NCBI GenBank assembly: GCA_038216465.1
Contig: JBBQQC010000007.1
Span: 1-64,000, forward strand
Reading direction: 5' to 3'
DNA length: 64,000 bases
From: JACCZX01 sp038216465
Lineage (GTDB): Bacteria; Pseudomonadota; Gammaproteobacteria; Burkholderiales; Burkholderiaceae_F
This document shows, in pieces, positions 27,055-36,111 of this stretch. The notes under the pieces were generated by a model. That model had not been told where the DNA came from. It did not search any database and saw nothing but the letters and a program-made list of their open reading frames with translations. The translations under genes and the position numbers were made by a program. Each line of letters starts with the position of its first letter. The stretch's first letter is position 1.

Positions 27055-29045
27055 GAAAGATGGCGCTTGATAAACCCCAGCACCGTGTCGTACCAGACGA
27101 CGATATTGCGCGGCTTCATGATCCAGTGGTTCTCATCGGGGAACACCAGCATCTCGGACGGAATGCCGTGGTACTGCAGTGCTTCGAACAGGTTCAGTCC
27201 CTCGCCGATCGGGCAGCGGTAATCCTTTTCGCCATGAATGATCAGCGCCGGCGTTTTCCATTGCTTGATGTGCCGGATCGGCGCGTAGCGGTCGTAGGCG
27301 GCCGCGTCGGCGTACGGGTCTTCCCCGCCCATTTCCAGATACCACCACGCCGGGTGATCGGTGGTGCCGGTGAATTGCGCCATTGTCGTCACGCACGCAT
27401 GCGTGATCAGGCATTTGAAGCGCTGCGTTTGGGTACCGATCCAGTTCGTCATGTAACCGCCGAAGCTGCCGCCCATCGCCATCATGCGGTTCGAGTCGAC
27501 ATCGGCGCGCGCCGCAACCGCATCGGTCACGGCCATCAAGTCCTTGAAGCACTGGTCGCCCCACACATTGCCCCAGATACCCTGTACAAACGGCTGACCG
27601 AAGCCAGTCGATCCGCGCGGGTTGGGTTGCACTACCGCGTACCCCTGCGCAACCGCCAGCAGCGGGTTCCAGCGCCAATGCCACGCATCCGCGGTCATGC
27701 CGATCGGTCCGCCATGAATCCAAAGCAAGGTCGGCAGCTTTCCCGGCGCATTCTTCGGCTTCATCACGAAGTACTGCACGTCCGCGCCGTCGGTTGATTT
27801 TGCGGTGAGGTTCTCGACATCGACCCAGTCGGGATAGACGAAGCCTGACAGCCGCGCCAGAGTTTGCGGTGGTGAACCAGGCTTCGCATTGACGACAAAC
27901 GCTTCCGGCGGCTCGCGAAAGGTCGAGCGCATCCCGGCGATACGGCCATCGGCCAGCACGCGGAGGTCGGTGTGCGCTCCACCCTCGCGTGCGGGCGTGA
28001 TGCGCTCGACTTTGCCGCTCGCGACGTCGATCGTGAACACCGGCACGTGTCCCGCCACGTCGGCCCCGACGATCAGCCGCTTGCCGTCCGCGGACCAGTC
28101 GCCGATATGGGGCCACGCATCGAATTCCTTGCCGAGCTCGCGCAGTGCGCCCGTGGCAACATCGATCAGCGTCACTATCGGGCGGACCACGATCGTCGGC
28201 GAGCGCGTGGCGCGAATCACCGCTAGCGTTTTGCCGTCGGGCGCGTACAGCGGCGACTCGGCGTTGCTATTGGTGGCGGCAGCGACGATACGCATCGCCT
28301 TCGATGCGACATCGATTAGCGCAATCGCGGTGTCGGTTTCGCGATCGGCACCGGCGCTTTGCCAGGTCACAGCGACTTGCCGGCCGTCCGGCGACACGTC
28401 GAACCCCGGCTCGACCGACATCTCGCGCTTGGCCTGCGGCGTCAGATCGCTCCGACTCTTGCCGTCCGGCGAATACGCGATCACATGCGCGTTCGCCATG
28501 TTTTCGTTCTCGTGCAGCCAGTGGTCCCAGTGCCGCACCGGCTGACTGCGAAAATGCCGTGCACTCGAGCCCTTCTTTTCGCGCTCCTTCGCGGTTTCGC
28601 GCTGCTTCTCGTATTCGACCGTGTCGAGCACCGGCGCCAGTACGAGCAACCGATCGGCCCCCTTGGCGAACTTGAAGCTGTCGACCCCCAGTGGCTCGTC
28701 GGTCAGCTGCTGCGGCTCGCCGCCCGAAGCGGGCAGCAGCCACACCTGCATGCGTTTGTCGGCGTCGTCATCGGATTTGACTTCGTTCGGTTGCCGATTC
28801 GACAGGAAACCCAGTGCGCCGTCGCGTCTGAAACACGGCGCCGTGTCCTTGCTGTCGCCGCGCGTCAATTGAATCGCATCGCTACCGTCGGTGGGAACCT
28901 TCCAAAGGTCCGCAACATATTTGGCGCCGTCGCGATCGAGCCGCTGCACGGCCACCGCAAGCCATGAGCCGTCCGGCGCGGCGGCAATTGCCGAAACGCG
29001 CTTCAAAGCAACGTGTTGCTCGACCGTGTATTCCGCATCGTTCAT
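27051..29045 (-). CDS. S9-family prolyl oligopeptidase-like serine peptidase
   Basis: 664 aa. An N-terminal beta-propeller (about residues 1-390) carries WD/TolB-like repeats such as AFSPDGK-type strands. The alpha/beta-hydrolase domain has nucleophile Ser527 in MGGSFGGYM, Asp608 in GEKDYRCP and His640 in DENHWIM. This is the acylaminoacyl-peptidase/dipeptidyl-peptidase (S9C) pattern with an intact triad. No signal peptide is visible, so it is probably cytoplasmic. ATG 29045 has GAAGG upstream; the longer frame to 29315 runs into purD. It sits between purD and hemF, overlapping hemF by 4 nt. Confidence 0.93.
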   Translation of the reverse strand: MNDAEYTVEQHVALKRVSAIAAAPDGSWLAVAVQRLDRDGAKYVADLWKVPTDGSDAIQLTRGDSKDTAPCFRRDGALGFLSNRQPNEVKSDDDADKRMQVWLLPASGGEPQQLTDEPLGVDSFKFAKGADRLLVLAPVLDTVEYEKQRETAKEREKKGSSARHFRSQPVRHWDHWLHENENMANAHVIAYSPDGKSRSDLTPQAKREMSVEPGFDVSPDGRQVAVTWQSAGADRETDTAIALIDVASKAMRIVAAATNSNAESPLYAPDGKTLAVIRATRSPTIVVRPIVTLIDVATGALRELGKEFDAWPHIGDWSADGKRLIVGADVAGHVPVFTIDVASGKVERITPAREGGAHTDLRVLADGRIAGMRSTFREPPEAFVVNAKPGSPPQTLARLSGFVYPDWVDVENLTAKSTDGADVQYFVMKPKNAPGKLPTLLWIHGGPIGMTADAWHWRWNPLLAVAQGYAVVQPNPRGSTGFGQPFVQGIWGNVWGDQCFKDLMAVTDAVAARADVDSNRMMAMGGSFGGYMTNWIGTQTQRFKCLITHACVTTMAQFTGTTDHPAWWYLEMGGEDPYADAAAYDRYAPIRHIKQWKTPALIIHGEKDYRCPIGEGLNLFEALQYHGIPSEMLVFPDENHWIMKPRNIVVWYDTVLGFIKRHLS

Positions 29046-29115
29046 TGGAGTACCTTCGTGCTGCGCACTGCGGTGCGAGCCCCTGCGGGCGGCCGGGCGG
29101 GACTCATTCGCAATC

Positions 29116-30390
29116 CTAGCGTTTGTTTTCAGCGCGGGAACTGAGCGCGCGATGCCCGATGTCGCGGCGAAACTGCATGCCGTCGAACGCCACTTCGTCA
29201 ACCCCTTGGTAGGCCCGCTTCTGGGCCGCACGCACTGTTTCGCCCAGCGCCGTGACGCACAGCACGCGCCCGCCGTTCGTGACCAGCCGATCATTCTGCA
29301 GCTTAGTACCGGCATGAAACGTGATGCAGTCGTCGGTGTCGTCCGGCAGCTGCGTTATCGCGTCGCCCTCGCGCGGATCGGCGGGATAGCCGGCCGCAGC
29401 GACCACCACACCAAGCGCGGTGCGCCTATCCCATTGCGCCTCAACCTGGTCGAGCCGGCCGTCGATGGCTGCGTCGATCAGCATCGCCAGGCTGGACTTC
29501 AAACGGAACATGATTGGCTGCGCTTCGGGATCTCCCAATCGGCAGTTGAATTCGAGCGTCCTGATCTCCCCATCGCGCTTGATCATCAGTCCGGCATAAA
29601 GAAAGCCACTGTACGGAATGCCGTCAGCGGCCATGCCGGCAATGGCCGGCACGATGATCTCGCGCAGCACTTTGGCGTGAATCGTTGGCGTGACGACCGG
29701 CGTCGGCGAATACGCGCCCATGCCGCCTGTGTTCGGACCATGGTCGCCATCGAGCAGGCGCTTGTGATCCTGGCTGGTCGCCAGTGCCAGGGTGTTCTTG
29801 CCGTCGGCCATCACGATGAAGCTCGCTTCTTCGCCGTCGACGAATTCTTCAATCACGATGCGCGCGCCTGCGACGCCGTTCAGCATCGAATCGATCGCTG
29901 CGTTTGCTTCCTCGACCGTCGTCGCGACGACGACGCCCTTACCCGCAGCCAGGCCGTCGGCCTTGACGACGATGGGCGTACCGTGGCCGGTCACGTAGGC
30001 ACGCGCGGCCGTGGCGTCAGTGAAACTTCGATACTGCGCGGTCGGAATGCCATGGCGAACCATGAACGCCTTGGCGAAGTCTTTCGAGCTTTCCAGTTGC
30101 GCGGCCGCCTGACGTGGCCCGAAAATGCGCAGCCCGCGCTGGCGAAACAGATCGACCACACCGGCCGCCAGCGGTGCTTCGGGCCCGACCACGGTGAAAT
30201 GAACGCCTTGCTGCTGCGCGAAGTCGGCCAACGCCTCGTCGCTCGTGTAAGGCACGGTGGTTAGCCGCTTGTCACGCGCGGTACCGCCGTTGCCCGGCGC
30301 GACAAACACCGTCTGCACGCGCGCCGACCGCGCGAGCTTCCATGCCAGTGCGTGCTCCCGGCCGCCTCCGCCGATGACCAGCAAATTCAT
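29116..30390 (-). CDS. purD: Phosphoribosylamine-glycine ligase
   Basis: 424 aa; ATP-dependent ligation of phosphoribosylamine and glycine (GAR synthetase), step 2 of purine synthesis. MNLLVIGGGGREHALAWKL is the N-terminal domain; the ATP-grasp core contains KADGLAAGKGVVVA and VIEEFVDGEEAS. SQDHKRLLDGDHGPNTGGMGAYSP is the family signature, and LEFNCRLGDPEAQPIMFRL supplies metal ligands. ATG 30390 overlaps the yebC stop as ATGA. Confidence 0.97.
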   Translation of the reverse strand: MNLLVIGGGGREHALAWKLARSARVQTVFVAPGNGGTARDKRLTTVPYTSDEALADFAQQQGVHFTVVGPEAPLAAGVVDLFRQRGLRIFGPRQAAAQLESSKDFAKAFMVRHGIPTAQYRSFTDATAARAYVTGHGTPIVVKADGLAAGKGVVVATTVEEANAAIDSMLNGVAGARIVIEEFVDGEEASFIVMADGKNTLALATSQDHKRLLDGDHGPNTGGMGAYSPTPVVTPTIHAKVLREIIVPAIAGMAADGIPYSGFLYAGLMIKRDGEIRTLEFNCRLGDPEAQPIMFRLKSSLAMLIDAAIDGRLDQVEAQWDRRTALGVVVAAAGYPADPREGDAITQLPDDTDDCITFHAGTKLQNDRLVTNGGRVLCVTALGETVRAAQKRAYQGVDEVAFDGMQFRRDIGHRALSSRAENKR

Positions 30391-31112
30391 TGCGCAAGCG
30401 CGGCGGTTGTGTAGACCTGTTGCACGTCGTCAAGATCTTCAAGCGCGTCGAGCAATTTCTGCATCTTCTCGGCGTCGTCGCCGGTCAGCACCGTTTCTGC
30501 AAGCGGCTTCATCGTCACTTCGGCCAGCTCGGGTTTCAATCCCGCCGTATCGAGTGCGGTGCGAACCTTTTCGAAATCGGCTGGCGCTGAGATCACCTCG
30601 ACTGTGCCATCGTCGTTGCCGAGTACGTCTTCGGCGCCGGCGTCGAGCGCGACGTCCATCACCTTCTCCTCGGAGGTGCCGGGAGCAAACAGCAGTTGCC
30701 CGCAATGTTTGAAGTTAAAGGCAACCGAACCGTCGGTGCCGAGGTTGCCGCCATGCTTGGCGAGGGCGTGCCGCACTTCGGCCACGGTCCGCACGCGGTT
30801 GTCGGTCAGTGCATCGATCATCAGCGCAGCACCGCCGATGCCGTAGCCCTCGTAGCGAATCTCTTCGTAGCTGACGCCCTCGAGCTTGCCGGCGCCACGC
30901 TGAATCGCGCCGGTCAGCTTGTCTTTGGGAACATTTCCGAGGCGTGCCTTTTCGAGCGCGAGCCGGAGCCGCGGATTCATCGCGGGGTCGGAGCCACCAT
31001 CGCGCGCAGCGACGGTGACTTCACGGATGATCTTGGTCCATAGCGAACCGCGCTTCGCATCCTGGCGGTTCTTGCGATGCTGAATGTTGGCCCATTTGGA
31101 ATGGCCGGCCAT
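30387..31112 (-). CDS. yebC: YebC/PmpR family protein (TACO1-like)
   Basis: 241 aa. MAGHSKWANIQHRKNRQDAKRG is the invariant opening, and GYGIGGAALMIDALTDNRVRTVAEVRHALAKHGGNLG is the central signature. The family was annotated as transcriptional regulators; recent work places members in translation of proline-rich stretches. ATG 31112 is fixed by the conserved N-terminus; the open frame extends upstream to 31250 without support. First gene of the yebC-purD-S9-hemF-nadD-rsfS-rlmH-maf unit and divergent from the HerA-like gene. Confidence 0.96.
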   Translation of the reverse strand: MAGHSKWANIQHRKNRQDAKRGSLWTKIIREVTVAARDGGSDPAMNPRLRLALEKARLGNVPKDKLTGAIQRGAGKLEGVSYEEIRYEGYGIGGAALMIDALTDNRVRTVAEVRHALAKHGGNLGTDGSVAFNFKHCGQLLFAPGTSEEKVMDVALDAGAEDVLGNDDGTVEVISAPADFEKVRTALDTAGLKPELAEVTMKPLAETVLTGDDAEKMQKLLDALEDLDDVQQVYTTAALAQ

Positions 31113-31225
31113 GTACGTACGCGGAAGTTGGTAATTCGGAAGGGGCGCGAGTGTAACAAGGGCCAATCGGTGATCGGCGCTTCCGCTACCATCATTGCAA
31201 TGACAACACGGATTTGAGAGAGCCC

Positions 31226-32749
31226 ATGGTAGAACCGCTGGTGATTGCAATATCGGGCAAGACCGAACTCGCGATGCTGCCGGCGCTTGCCAACCGGCAC
31301 GGCTGCATCACCGGTGCGACGGGTACTGGCAAGACCGTAACGCTGCAAAAGATGGCGGAAAGTTTTTCGAACATTGGCGTACCGGTGTTCATGGCCGACA
31401 TCAAGGGCGATCTGACCGGCATTGCGAAAGCGGGGCAGCTCAACGACAAACTGAAGGCGCGGCTGGCCGAGCATTCATTGCCTGAGCCCAAATGGCAGGC
31501 CTGCCCGGTTACGCTGTGGGACATCTGGGCCGAGCAGGGCCACCCGGTACGCGCCACGGTTTCCGACATGGGGCCGCTGCTGTTTGCGCGCCTGCTCAAC
31601 CTGAATGAAACACAGGAGGGCGTACTGGCGCTGGTGTTCAAGGTGGCCGACGACAACGGCTTGTTGCTGCTCGATCTGAAGGACTTGCGTGCCATAGTGC
31701 AATACGTCGGCGATAACGCAACGCAGTTCAAGACGCAATACGGCAACGTATCGTCGGCGTCGATTGGCGCGATTCAGCGCGGACTTCTGCAGATCGAAGA
31801 ACAGGGCGGAACAAAATTCTTCGGCGAGCCGATGCTGGATATCGCCGATCTGATGCAAACGGCCGACGGCAAAGGCGTCGTCAACATCCTTGCGGCCGAC
31901 AAGCTGATGGACAACCCACGGCTGTATGCGTGTTTTCTGCTGTGGCTGCTGTCGGAGCTGTTCGAGAATCTGCCGGAGGTCGGCGATCGCGACAAACCGA
32001 AGCTCGTGTTCTTCTTCGATGAAGCACACCTGCTGTTCAACGATGCGCCGACGGCGGTGCTCGACAAGGTCGAGCAGGTGGTGCGGCTGATCCGCTCCAA
32101 GGGCGTCGGCGTTTACTTCGTGACGCAAAATCCGATCGACATTCCGGACAAAGTGCTGGGCCAGCTCGGCAACCGCGTGCAGCACGCGCTGCGTGCATTC
32201 ACCCCGCGCGATCAGAAGGCGGTCAAAACGGTGGCCGAGACGATGCGCGCCAATCCGAAATTCGACATGACCAAAGCCATCCTCGAGCTCGGCGTCGGTG
32301 AAGCGCTGGTGAGCTTTCTAGATGCCAAAGGAACGCCCACCATTACCGAGCGCGCCTGGGTGCTGGCGCCCGGGTCGCAGCTGGGGCCGATTACGCCGGA
32401 TGACCGGAAGCGATTGATCACCACCTCGATCGTCGCTGGCACCTACGAAAAAACGGTGGATCGTGATTCGGCCTTTGAAATGCTGAAGGCGCGGGCCGAC
32501 AAGGCAGGCACTCCGGCGAGCGGAGGCGGCAAGCCCTCGCTGTCGACACCGACGCAAGCTCCCGCTGGCGGCGGCGTGATGGGCGGATTGGGCGACATTC
32601 TGTTTGGCTCGACCGGACCACGCGGCGGTCGCCACGAAGGGATGGTGGAGGCGATGAGCAAGAGCGCGGCGCGCTCGGTGGGCTCTTCGATCGCGCGTGA
32701 GATCACGCGCGGCGTCCTTGGATCGATACTCGGCGGACGGCGGCGTTAG
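31226..32749 (+). CDS. HerA-like / DUF853 (YjgR-type) P-loop ATPase
   Basis: 507-aa ATPase of the FtsK/HerA superfamily. Walker A is CITGATGTGKTVTLQ near residue 32; Walker B is LVFFFDEAHLLF near residue 275. MADIKGDLTGIAKAG and QNPIDIPDKVLGQLGNRVQHALRAFTPRDQ are hallmarks of the DUF853/YjgR family. The C-terminus is a Gly/Pro-rich linker ending in an amphipathic segment (SSIAREITRGVLGSILGGRRR). ATG 31226 has GAGAG upstream; TTG 31214 would add four residues. Physiological role of YjgR is not established; no NurA nuclease is adjacent. Confidence 0.92.
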   Translation: MVEPLVIAISGKTELAMLPALANRHGCITGATGTGKTVTLQKMAESFSNIGVPVFMADIKGDLTGIAKAGQLNDKLKARLAEHSLPEPKWQACPVTLWDIWAEQGHPVRATVSDMGPLLFARLLNLNETQEGVLALVFKVADDNGLLLLDLKDLRAIVQYVGDNATQFKTQYGNVSSASIGAIQRGLLQIEEQGGTKFFGEPMLDIADLMQTADGKGVVNILAADKLMDNPRLYACFLLWLLSELFENLPEVGDRDKPKLVFFFDEAHLLFNDAPTAVLDKVEQVVRLIRSKGVGVYFVTQNPIDIPDKVLGQLGNRVQHALRAFTPRDQKAVKTVAETMRANPKFDMTKAILELGVGEALVSFLDAKGTPTITERAWVLAPGSQLGPITPDDRKRLITTSIVAGTYEKTVDRDSAFEMLKARADKAGTPASGGGKPSLSTPTQAPAGGGVMGGLGDILFGSTGPRGGRHEGMVEAMSKSAARSVGSSIAREITRGVLGSILGGRRR

Positions 32750-32889
32750 CGGCAGCGCAGCGCGTCGTTGAACTTGCGCTTGTGACTCGCGCCGATGAAC
32801 TCGCTGATTGACGCGCTGACAGCGATGAAAACAAGCGCGTGTTGCGTGCCGAATACTTGTTCGTCGGCGGCAAGGCGTACGCATTCCGA
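32746..32889 (-). pseudogene. Possible gene remnant or tiny ORF in the intergenic gap
   Basis: Minus-strand frame of about 47 codons ending TAA at 32748-32746 (overlapping the HerA-like stop). It reads like the C-terminus of a real protein (VFGTQHALVFIAVSASISEF, then IGASHKRKFNDALRCR). There is no ATG/GTG start before an in-frame TGA upstream, so it would be a decayed 3' end. The family is not recognised. The rest of the 301-nt gap (to 33050) shows no feature apart from the ribosome-binding site of the next gene. Confidence 0.2.
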
Positions 32890-33050
32890 TCATCGCCCGC
32901 CAATTAACGTCGAAGCGGGAAGATTGGCACTCGTCGCCCGTGAGTGCTTTTCGTTTAGTAGTCTTTTTGGCCTCTACCTGGCAGGGTTTTACATGTATAC
33001 CGTTTACGAGCTTCCGCGTTGATTCGAATGCAGCGTAAACGGAGGTCTGA

Positions 33051-34040
33051 ATGAGCGTGCCGGCAGTCATCCCGTCGCCGATTGCGATCGCAGGGTTCAA
33101 GGACGTCTATCAGGTGTTGCGCGTTGAAGACGCCCTCACCGGCCTGCAGGAGCTCGGCGCCAGCGCCAGCGACGCGCTGCGAGCGACCTACGTCAAGATG
33201 ATCCGCAGCGGCGGGCAGCGCTTCGTCACCAAGCCGGCGGCGCTGCCCGACATCGATGCACTGATCAACGAGCTGCCGAATTTCGAAGCGCCGCTGCACG
33301 ACATTCGCAAACAACTGGCGCTCTGTTTGTCGTCGGATGATCCGCTCGAGCTCGAGCCGATGTTGCTGCTGGGCGAGCCGGGCATCGGCAAGACGCATTT
33401 CGCGCGCCGTCTCGCAAAATTGCTTGGCACCGGCTACAACTTTATCGGCATGAGTTCGCTGACGGCCGGTTGGATTCTTTCCGGCGCGTCGGCGCAGTGG
33501 AAGAACGCGAAGCCCGGCAAGGTGTTCGACGCGTTGGTCAATGGCGACTACGCCAACCCGGTGATCGTTGTCGACGAAATCGACAAGGCCGGCAGCGACA
33601 CGCAATACGACCCACTGGGCAGCCTGTACACATTGCTGGAGCACGACACCGCGACCGAATTTGTCGACGAGTTCGTCGAAGTGCCGATCGACGCGTCCGA
33701 CGTGGTGTGGATCGCCACCGCGAATGATGCGCATTCGATTCCGTCGCCGATCCTAAACCGGATGAACGTGTATGCGATCGATCCGCCGGATCACGACGGT
33801 TCACGCCGCATCGCACGCTGTATTTACGAAGAGTTGCGCGGCGAGCACGCGTGGGGCCAGACCTTCCCACCGGAACTTTCGGACGACGGCCTAGACCGAC
33901 TCGCTCGACTGAAGCCGCGCGAAATGCGGCGCGTGTTACTGGCTGCCTTTGGCACGGCCAAACTGGCCGGGCGCAACGAGGTTCGGCCCGACGACATCAC
34001 TGAGGAGCGTGCGGCCAAGAAGACGCGGATAGGGTTTTAA
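33051..34040 (+). CDS. Lon-like AAA+ ATPase without protease domain
   Basis: 329 aa. An N-terminal helical region (about 1-95) is followed by an AAA+ module. It has Walker A LLGEPGIGKTHFAR (about residue 104), Walker B VIVVDEIDKAG (about 165), sensor 1 WIATANDAHSIP, arginine finger SPILNRMNVY and a C-terminal lid with sensor-2-type LKPREMRRVL. The VDEIDKA and ILNRM strings are closest to Lon and MoxR-like ATPases, but there is no Ser-Lys protease or substrate-binding Lon N domain. ATG 33051 has GGAGG at 33041-33045. It converges (4-nt overlap) with the TssQ-kinase unit. Likely a remodelling ATPase with an unknown client. Confidence 0.85.
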   Translation: MSVPAVIPSPIAIAGFKDVYQVLRVEDALTGLQELGASASDALRATYVKMIRSGGQRFVTKPAALPDIDALINELPNFEAPLHDIRKQLALCLSSDDPLELEPMLLLGEPGIGKTHFARRLAKLLGTGYNFIGMSSLTAGWILSGASAQWKNAKPGKVFDALVNGDYANPVIVVDEIDKAGSDTQYDPLGSLYTLLEHDTATEFVDEFVEVPIDASDVVWIATANDAHSIPSPILNRMNVYAIDPPDHDGSRRIARCIYEELRGEHAWGQTFPPELSDDGLDRLARLKPREMRRVLLAAFGTAKLAGRNEVRPDDITEERAAKKTRIGF

Positions 34041-34495
34041 GGGCTCTTCGGCGCTTTCGCCTGTTCCGAAGCAACGCGCCGGTAGACCGGCCCCCACAAC
34101 GGGTGACCGACCTCGGCGTCGGTCAGTCTGAAGTTCGGGTCAGCAGCGAAGGCCGCGCGGAACGCCGACTCGCACTCGGCTGGCCGGCTATACGCGCACG
34201 CAATGAACGCGAGATGCTTGTTGGCCGTCGCAACATCGTTGCGGTTGTGCATGCCGTCGGTCAGTGCGCGCCTGAACATCACCTCGGCGCGCTCGTACTG
34301 CCCCTCTTCGTAAAAGCGCATGCCGTTGAGGAACGCCCGCTCGGCGGGTTGTTCGTACAGGCGGGCGATGCTGACGGATGCCGGCGGCGGTTGCGGCGGT
34401 GCGCGGGGTGGCTCCAGCAGCGCACAGCCGGCGCAGACTACGCCCGCAACGATCACGGCGCCGACTCGCGTGAGGTTATGCAGCAAGCAGGTCAT
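34037..34495 (-). CDS. TssQ-family T6SS-associated lipoprotein
   Basis: 152 aa. Lipoprotein signal: hydrophobic stretch then VCAGC with Cys23 as the probable lipidated residue (Cys at -3 is atypical). A Pro-rich spacer (PPRAPPQPPPASV) follows. The mature part is TPR-like: FYEEGQYERAEVMFRRAL and HLAFIACAYSRPAECESAFRAAFAADP, ending DAEVGHPLWGPVYR. This fits the TssQ-type lipoproteins that accompany betaproteobacterial type VI secretion loci. Translation is coupled to the upstream pseudokinase by an ATGA overlap. No T6SS structural gene is in view. Confidence 0.72.
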   Translation of the reverse strand: MTCLLHNLTRVGAVIVAGVVCAGCALLEPPRAPPQPPPASVSIARLYEQPAERAFLNGMRFYEEGQYERAEVMFRRALTDGMHNRNDVATANKHLAFIACAYSRPAECESAFRAAFAADPNFRLTDAEVGHPLWGPVYRRVASEQAKAPKSP

Positions 34496-35961
34496 TGAAA
34501 CAGGTGGCTGATACGCAGCGGACGGCCGGGCGCGACTTCCACTTGGGTCACGTAGGGCGGTCGCTGACCGTTGCGCAACTCGATCGTGTGACGTCCCGCA
34601 GGCAACTGCAGCTGTGCAAGCGGCGGAGTGGTGCCTTCGCGCGCGCCGTTGACAAAGACTTCCCCCCAGGGCGCGACAGCGAAAACCACCAGCCCTTTCT
34701 CAGCAGCGGCGCTGTGTGTCTTGATCGGCCGCTGCGTGGGCGCGCGTGCAACCGGCTGCTGTGTGGGAGCTTCGGTGCGCGGGTTCGATTCCGCCGGCGC
34801 AGGTGAATCGCCGCTCTGCGATGCTGCGATTGTTGCAGCGCTGTCCGGGGTCATCGCATCGGATCGAGCGGCCGGTGCTGCAGCAGACGTACCGGTAACT
34901 GCCGGCTGGCGCCCCGAGTCACGCCACGCCGCGCCGAATGCGGCGATCAGAGCGACCGCGCACGCCGCCGCTGCGAGCGCCATCTGATTCCCCGCGCGTG
35001 CCGCCGGTGGTCGGCCCATGCGCATCGTCGATTGCTTTCCGCTGGTCGCGATATGAATTTGCATCGTCGGCACGATCTCGACGCGGGCTGGCATGCCCGT
35101 GATCGTCAACGCGCTGGACGGGTGGCTGCCGCGATTGCCCCACAAAAACGTCGTCAGCGCGTTGCGGAACTGCGCCGCCGTGCCGAACGGTCGAGCGCCG
35201 TGCAGCTCAAGCGCGTTCTCTGCGATCTCCGCCAGTGCGAGTGGTGCGGCCGGCCGGATCTCGATGACCGGGCTTTCGCCGCCCTTGCGCGCGCGCAACG
35301 CATTCAGATCCGGCCGCGATCCTGTCAGCAACAGGAACAACAGTGCGCCCAGCGCGCGGATGTCCTTGCGGCGCGCCTCGGGGCCGAGCTCGTTCTGAAA
35401 ATACGGCAGCATCGACTGCGTACCCGCGAGCTCGAAGTCGCCGGTGGTGCCGCTGTCGATCCAACCGCCGAAACCCATCACCTTCGGAACCTTGTCGGGT
35501 TCCTGCAGGTAAATGCGCGATGCAGCCAGATGCCCGTGCGGCACACCGCGCGAGTGTGCATGCTCGACGGCGTCGGCCACGCGCGCCGCAATGTCAGCCG
35601 CCTGCAATACGCCGGGGTGGAAACCCTCCTGCATCGCTTCGTCAAGCAGTTTGCCGTCGACGCGCTCCAATGCCAGATAGCCGACGTTGTGCACCCGACC
35701 CGCATCGAACACCGTGACGATGTGAGGATGGTGCAGTCGCCCCGCGGCCTGCGCCTGCCGCATAAAGGCCTGTTCGATGCGTTCGTGCCCGGCGGAGTCT
35801 TCGCCGCGGCGCGCGTGCAGCTGCACCGCCTTCAACACGAGCTCGCGGTTGAGCACCGGATCCGTCGCGAGGTAGGCGACCGTGTGCCGATCGCGCCGCA
35901 GTTCACGCGTGATCGAATAGCGGCCAATCAGCTTCAAATTCTGTGTAAGCGCTTCGGGCAT
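34492..35961 (-). CDS. PEGA-domain membrane pseudokinase (Ser/Thr kinase fold, catalytic residues lost)
   Basis: 489 aa. A kinase-like domain (residues 12-270) is followed by a membrane helix (MALAAAACAVALIAAFGAAW) and a C-terminal PEGA domain (VAPWGEVFVNGAREGTTPPL). The VAIK-type Lys is kept (K44), but the Gly-rich loop is gone (LRRDRHTVAY), the C-helix Glu is Gln69, HRD is HGH (142-144), the catalytic-loop Asn is Arg149 and DFG is GFG (163-165). This combination argues strongly against phosphotransfer. It is a paralogue of the active kinase 150 nt upstream (same order of domains, similar PEGA). Probably a regulatory partner or scaffold. ATG 35961; stop overlaps the TssQ start. Confidence 0.88.
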   Translation of the reverse strand: MPEALTQNLKLIGRYSITRELRRDRHTVAYLATDPVLNRELVLKAVQLHARRGEDSAGHERIEQAFMRQAQAAGRLHHPHIVTVFDAGRVHNVGYLALERVDGKLLDEAMQEGFHPGVLQAADIAARVADAVEHAHSRGVPHGHLAASRIYLQEPDKVPKVMGFGGWIDSGTTGDFELAGTQSMLPYFQNELGPEARRKDIRALGALLFLLLTGSRPDLNALRARKGGESPVIEIRPAAPLALAEIAENALELHGARPFGTAAQFRNALTTFLWGNRGSHPSSALTITGMPARVEIVPTMQIHIATSGKQSTMRMGRPPAARAGNQMALAAAACAVALIAAFGAAWRDSGRQPAVTGTSAAAPAARSDAMTPDSAATIAASQSGDSPAPAESNPRTEAPTQQPVARAPTQRPIKTHSAAAEKGLVVFAVAPWGEVFVNGAREGTTPPLAQLQLPAGRHTIELRNGQRPPYVTQVEVAPGRPLRISHLFQ

Positions 35962-36017
35962 CCAGACAGAAGGTTCGAGGCGTTGCGTCAGGCTAGCCCA
36001 TGTACAGGCACATCACA

Positions 36018-36037
36018 ATCGGCGCGAAGCGCCGAAT
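36018..36037 (-). terminator. Hairpin between the active kinase and pseudokinase genes
   Basis: TCGGCGC (36019-36025), loop of 3, GCGCCGA (36029-36035) lies in the 150-nt gap downstream of the active kinase stop. Read on the minus strand it is followed only by ATTGTGATG, so it is at best a weak intrinsic terminator. Remainder of the gap (35962-36111) has no recognisable gene. Confidence 0.3.
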
Positions 36038-36111
36038 TAAGGCAGCTGAGCCGACCATACACGTCCTTGATGCAATTATCTTTGCCTGAGGTGGCCGCGC
36101 CAAGCGCCGAA

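Noticed and set aside
28891..30264. 457-aa plus-strand open frame opposite purD and the S9 peptidase
   Set aside because: Antisense to purD, whose motifs are complete; composition is that of a GC-rich shadow frame.
32795..33022. 75-aa plus-strand ORF before the Lon-like gene
   Set aside because: No ribosome-binding site, no family pattern, odd composition; a minus-strand remnant overlaps it and reads more like protein.
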